Shown piece after piece: positions 31,698 to 33,859 of a DNA stretch of 33,859 nucleotides. The position numbers and the translations under genes are program-made. The DNA comes from an uncultured Bacilli bacterium (GTDB lineage: Bacteria; Bacillota_I; Bacilli_A; RF39; UBA660): the NCBI GenBank assembly GCA_947624955.1, contig CANQMM010000011.1:1-33859 (forward strand), read 5' to 3'. How positions within the stretch are numbered: the stretch's first letter is position 1; every line of letters starts with the position of its first letter. The notes under the pieces are model-generated. The model worked only from the letters and a program-made list of their open reading frames with translations, had not been told where the DNA came from and ran no database searches.

Positions 31698-32671
31698 CGT
31701 TCTAATCCTAGTAAATGATATACTTGTTTTAGTTTTTGACTAGCTATTTGGTTAGTTTTTTCTTTACCTTGATTTAATACTTCATCAATAATATTAGAAG
31801 AGATAATCGATTGATATTTAGTTTGAATATCTTGAAGAGTAGTAGCAACAATAGAAGCTACTTCTTTTTTTAATGTTCCATAATTAGTATCTTTAAATTT
31901 ATTTTCGACATCATTAAGTGGTATATCCGTAAGAGCAGAATATATAGTTAATAAATTAGAGATACCTGGTTTATTTATAGGGTCATACTTAATAGTATTA
32001 TCAGAATCCGTAACGGCACTCATTATTTTCTTTTTAGCTACTTCAGGATCATCTAATAGAAGAATAGTTCCTTTATAATTATCACTAGATTTACTCATCT
32101 TTTTAGTAGGTTCTTGTAAATCCATTATTTTAGAACCAACTTTAGTAATTAATGGTTCCGGTATTTGAAAGATATTACCATATTTTTTATTAAAACGAAT
32201 AGCAATATCTCTGGCAAGTTCAACGTGTTGTTTTTGGTCGATACCAACAGGAACATAATCAGCATCATACAAAAGGATATCGGCAGCCATCAATATTGGA
32301 TAAGTAAATAAACCGACAGAGACATTTTCACCTTTACTAGTTTTATCTTTATACTGAGTCATCCGACTAGCTTCACCCATATAAGTAGTACATTCTAAGA
32401 CCCAAGAAAGATTAGCATGGTATAAATTCTCAGATTGTAAATAAATCGTATTTTTTTGTGGATCAATACCACAAGCTAGATATAGAGCCACATTCTTTCT
32501 AATGCGTTCTTTTAATTCTTGGGGGTCTTGGGGGACAGTAATAGCATGTAAATCAGGAACAAATAAATAAGAATCATAATTATCTTGATATTCTTTCATT
32601 TGCTTAATCGTCATTAAACTACCAAGAGTTAATTCACCACTAGGTTTAAGACCGGTTAGAGTTTTCTTCAT
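31694..32671 (-). CDS. trpS: Tryptophanyl-tRNA synthetase
   Basis: 325 residues, the usual size for bacterial TrpS. The class I signatures are present: GLKPSGELTLGS in the HIGH position and KMSKSSDN for KMSKS; DLHAITVPQDP and ADILLYDADYVPVGIDQKQHVEL are also typical. It charges tRNA-Trp in the cytoplasm. The tracked start at 32845 adds a 58-residue hydrophobic extension reading through the divergent promoter region; the ATG at 32671, with GGATGTGAT upstream, gives the conserved MKKTLTGLKPSG start. No T-box leader fits in the short upstream gap. Confidence 0.97.
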   Translation of the reverse strand: MKKTLTGLKPSGELTLGSLMTIKQMKEYQDNYDSYLFVPDLHAITVPQDPQELKERIRKNVALYLACGIDPQKNTIYLQSENLYHANLSWVLECTTYMGEASRMTQYKDKTSKGENVSVGLFTYPILMAADILLYDADYVPVGIDQKQHVELARDIAIRFNKKYGNIFQIPEPLITKVGSKIMDLQEPTKKMSKSSDNYKGTILLLDDPEVAKKKIMSAVTDSDNTIKYDPINKPGISNLLTIYSALTDIPLNDVENKFKDTNYGTLKKEVASIVATTLQDIQTKYQSIISSNIIDEVLNQGKEKTNQIASQKLKQVYHLLGLER

Positions 32672-32759
32672 AAATATCACATCCAATAATATTTTAGCAC
32701 AGAATGTATAATAAGTGTATAGATTGTACAAAATAAAAATAAGAAAGAAAGGGAATTTG

Positions 32760-33308
32760 ATGAAGAAAATATTACTAGTTATTGTTTCATTATTTTTTAT
32801 AGTAGGATGTTCTTGTGCGATTACCAATGATGCTGCAAGTGCCACAAGAGAATATTTTAATAAGTTTAAAATGCACGATGAAGGAATTATTAAAGAATTA
32901 GAAGATTATGTGGAAAAACAAGATTTAACGGAAAGCCAAAAAGAAACTTATCAAGATGTTTTAAAAAGACAATATAAAGATATGAAATATGAAATTATCG
33001 ATGAAAAATATGATGGCGATAAAGCAACAGTTAAGGTTAAAGTAACCGTATATGACTTATATAAAAGTCAACAAGATGCTGATAAATTTCTATTAGATAA
33101 TCGCGAAGAATTTAATGATGAGTCCGGAATACACGACGCCGCTAAATTCTTAGAATATAAATTAGAACAAATGAAAAAACAAGAAGAAACTGTTGATTAT
33201 ACAATCGATGTTAAATTAGAAAAAAATGAAAAAGATAACTGGGAAGTTCAACAGTTATCCGAAGAAGATTTAGAAAAAATTCATGGAATATATAATTATG
33301 AAAACTAG
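32760..33308 (+). CDS. Lipoprotein, unknown function
   Basis: 182 residues. The signal ends in a lipobox (FIVGC), so the mature protein is tethered outside the membrane. The rest is soluble, with alternating helices and strands including KATVKVKVTVYDLYKS, like small folded lipoproteins of Bacillota. The track start at 32715 precedes the AAAGGG ribosome binding site; ATG 32760 gives a normal signal. Divergent from trpS and convergent with the XRE gene. Confidence 0.8.
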   Translation: MKKILLVIVSLFFIVGCSCAITNDAASATREYFNKFKMHDEGIIKELEDYVEKQDLTESQKETYQDVLKRQYKDMKYEIIDEKYDGDKATVKVKVTVYDLYKSQQDADKFLLDNREEFNDESGIHDAAKFLEYKLEQMKKQEETVDYTIDVKLEKNEKDNWEVQQLSEEDLEKIHGIYNYEN

Positions 33309-33326
33309 TATTTAGTTTTCTTTTTT
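33300..33326. terminator. Terminator between lipoprotein and XRE genes
   Basis: GAAAACTA, loop GTATT, TAGTTTTC, then TTTTTT on the plus strand. The stem overlaps the 3' ends of both convergent genes. Confidence 0.65.
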
Positions 33327-33539
33327 AGTATATGGTTTTTTTTCGTCAGTACGACCTAATAAATAATCAATAGATGTCCCATAGAAACTAGCTAACTTAT
33401 CTAATTTTTCAATAGGAATATTATTTACTCCTAGTTCATAACGCGAGTATTGCGCTTGCGTAATATCTAATATTTTAGCTACTTCACTTTGCTTTAAATC
33501 CCGGTCTTCTCTTATTTCTTTGATATTGGCAATATCCAT
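33312..33539 (-). CDS. XRE-family (Cro/CI-like) HTH regulator
   Basis: 75 residues, essentially one HTH domain: IKEIREDRDLKQSEVAKILDITQAQYSRYELG, with the helix-turn-helix at about 17-36, then the family-typical LASFYGTSIDYLLGRTD. It has no separate sensor domain. It is divergent from a membrane-protein gene whose promoter contains dyads, so it probably represses that gene and perhaps itself. A TGG-TATATA sequence at 33565-33573 (minus strand) may be its own promoter. Confidence 0.9.
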   Translation of the reverse strand: MDIANIKEIREDRDLKQSEVAKILDITQAQYSRYELGVNNIPIEKLDKLASFYGTSIDYLLGRTDEKKPYTKKEN

Positions 33540-33581
33540 AAAATCACCTAAAATTATTTTAACTTATATACCAATAGTGAA

Positions 33582-33610
33582 TTGACATTTATGCGTTTTA
33601 CGTATATAAT
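33582..33610 (+). promoter_or_regulatory. Consensus sigma-A promoter of the truncated right-end gene
   Basis: Perfect TTGACA, 17-base spacer, perfect TATAAT. The spacer holds operator-like dyad 1. Confidence 0.85.
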
Positions 33611-33636
33611 TTGACTATAATATGCGTAGAACGTAT
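33591..33636. promoter_or_regulatory. Paired operator-like dyads in the XRE divergent region
   Basis: ATGCGTTTTACGTAT (33591-33605) and ATGCGTAGAACGTAT (33622-33636) share ATGCGT-N3-ACGTAT, an almost perfect inverted repeat. Their starts are 31 bases apart, about three DNA turns, so both face the same side. One lies in the promoter spacer and the other just after the start point. They are the likely binding sites of the adjacent XRE protein. Confidence 0.65.
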
Positions 33637-33674
33637 GCAAAATAGTATACTAATAGCAAAATTGGAGGTACATA

Positions 33675-33859
33675 ATGAAAGAGTTTAACCCCGAAAAAGA
33701 ATATAAAAAACTAAATAGAAAATTTACAAAAAAACATTTGCTAATAATAACAAGTGTTATTTTCGTATTAGCAATAATTGGCATATCTTTTGCTAATTAT
33801 TCAGTAAATCCTAATTCAATATTAATAATAGATAGTAAAGTAGGGGAATTTAGTAAAGG
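33675..33859 (+). CDS. Membrane-anchored protein, 5' part only
   Basis: The first 61 codons of a gene cut by the window end. It starts MKEFNPEKEYKKLNRKF, followed by a membrane helix (about residues 21-41) and the beginning of an outward region. TTGGAGGT precedes the ATG. Driven by the consensus promoter under the dyads, it is the probable target of the XRE regulator. The family cannot be told from this fragment. Confidence 0.7.
   Translation, partial: MKEFNPEKEYKKLNRKFTKKHLLIITSVIFVLAIIGISFANYSVNPNSILIIDSKVGEFSK

Noticed and set aside
32672-32759. T-box riboswitch upstream of trpS
   Set aside because: The gap is under 90 bases and no T-box sequence or terminator/antiterminator pair is visible.
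32672-32845. N-terminal extension of TrpS in the ORF track
   Set aside because: The extra 58 residues read through the divergent promoter region and the lipoprotein start; TrpS proteins begin at MKKTLTGLKPSG.

Overview
The window (about a third G+C by eye) comes from a low-GC Gram-positive chromosome. A spore-coat protein of the CotY/CotZ family, a DUF3603/YjbA-like gene next to trpS, strong AAGGAGG-type ribosome binding sites and TGA used as a stop (so the standard bacterial code) point to Bacillota, class Bacilli. An uncultured gut-type lineage is my guess, not something the sequence proves.

Layout. (1) 1-2694: a terminator from an upstream gene, cotZ with a sigma-K-like promoter, then a minus-strand operon of membrane thioredoxin, CPBP protease and metallophosphoesterase. 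(2) 2815-26492: a co-oriented 24-kb cluster that looks like one envelope-spanning machine. It mixes Tad/Flp-pilus parts (CpaB, TadA, TadB, TadC, TadZ, four pilin-like proteins) with type IV secretion parts (two VirB2-like pilins, VirB6-like, PrgI/VirB3-like, VirB4 split into two ORFs, VirD4 coupling protein). It also carries two cell-wall hydrolases (a VanX-like M15 peptidase on a pilin-like stalk and a SpoIID+NlpC/P60 fusion), a 1169-residue Cys-rich surface protein with a possible thioester domain, a lipoprotein and several proteins of unknown function. No relaxase, integrase, oriT or replication gene is visible, and both flanks are ordinary chromosomal genes, so I read it as a resident secretion/adhesion apparatus rather than a conjugative element. 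(3) 26564-29974: rhodanese, TVP38/DedA-like protein, RmuC, and an Rpn-type PD-(D/E)XK nuclease followed by a duplicated copy of its C-terminal third. (4) 29975-33859: uppP, a small membrane protein, a DUF3603 (YjbA-like) gene, trpS, a lipoprotein, and an XRE regulator divergent from a truncated membrane protein, with a consensus promoter and paired operator-like dyads between them.

How the cluster could work (inference): TadA with TadB/TadC would drive assembly of a pilus from the small pilin-like proteins; VirB4, VirB6, VirB3 and VirD4 would form a substrate channel and loading dock; TadA may stand in for the missing VirB11; the two hydrolases would open the peptidoglycan; the large Cys-rich protein would be the tip, adhesin or exported effector. 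Internal promoters in front of the pilin-like genes and the first VirB2-like gene, with a terminator just after the latter, would raise pilin levels relative to the machine.

No tRNA, rRNA, CRISPR array, insertion sequence or gene-free stretch longer than 300 bases was found.
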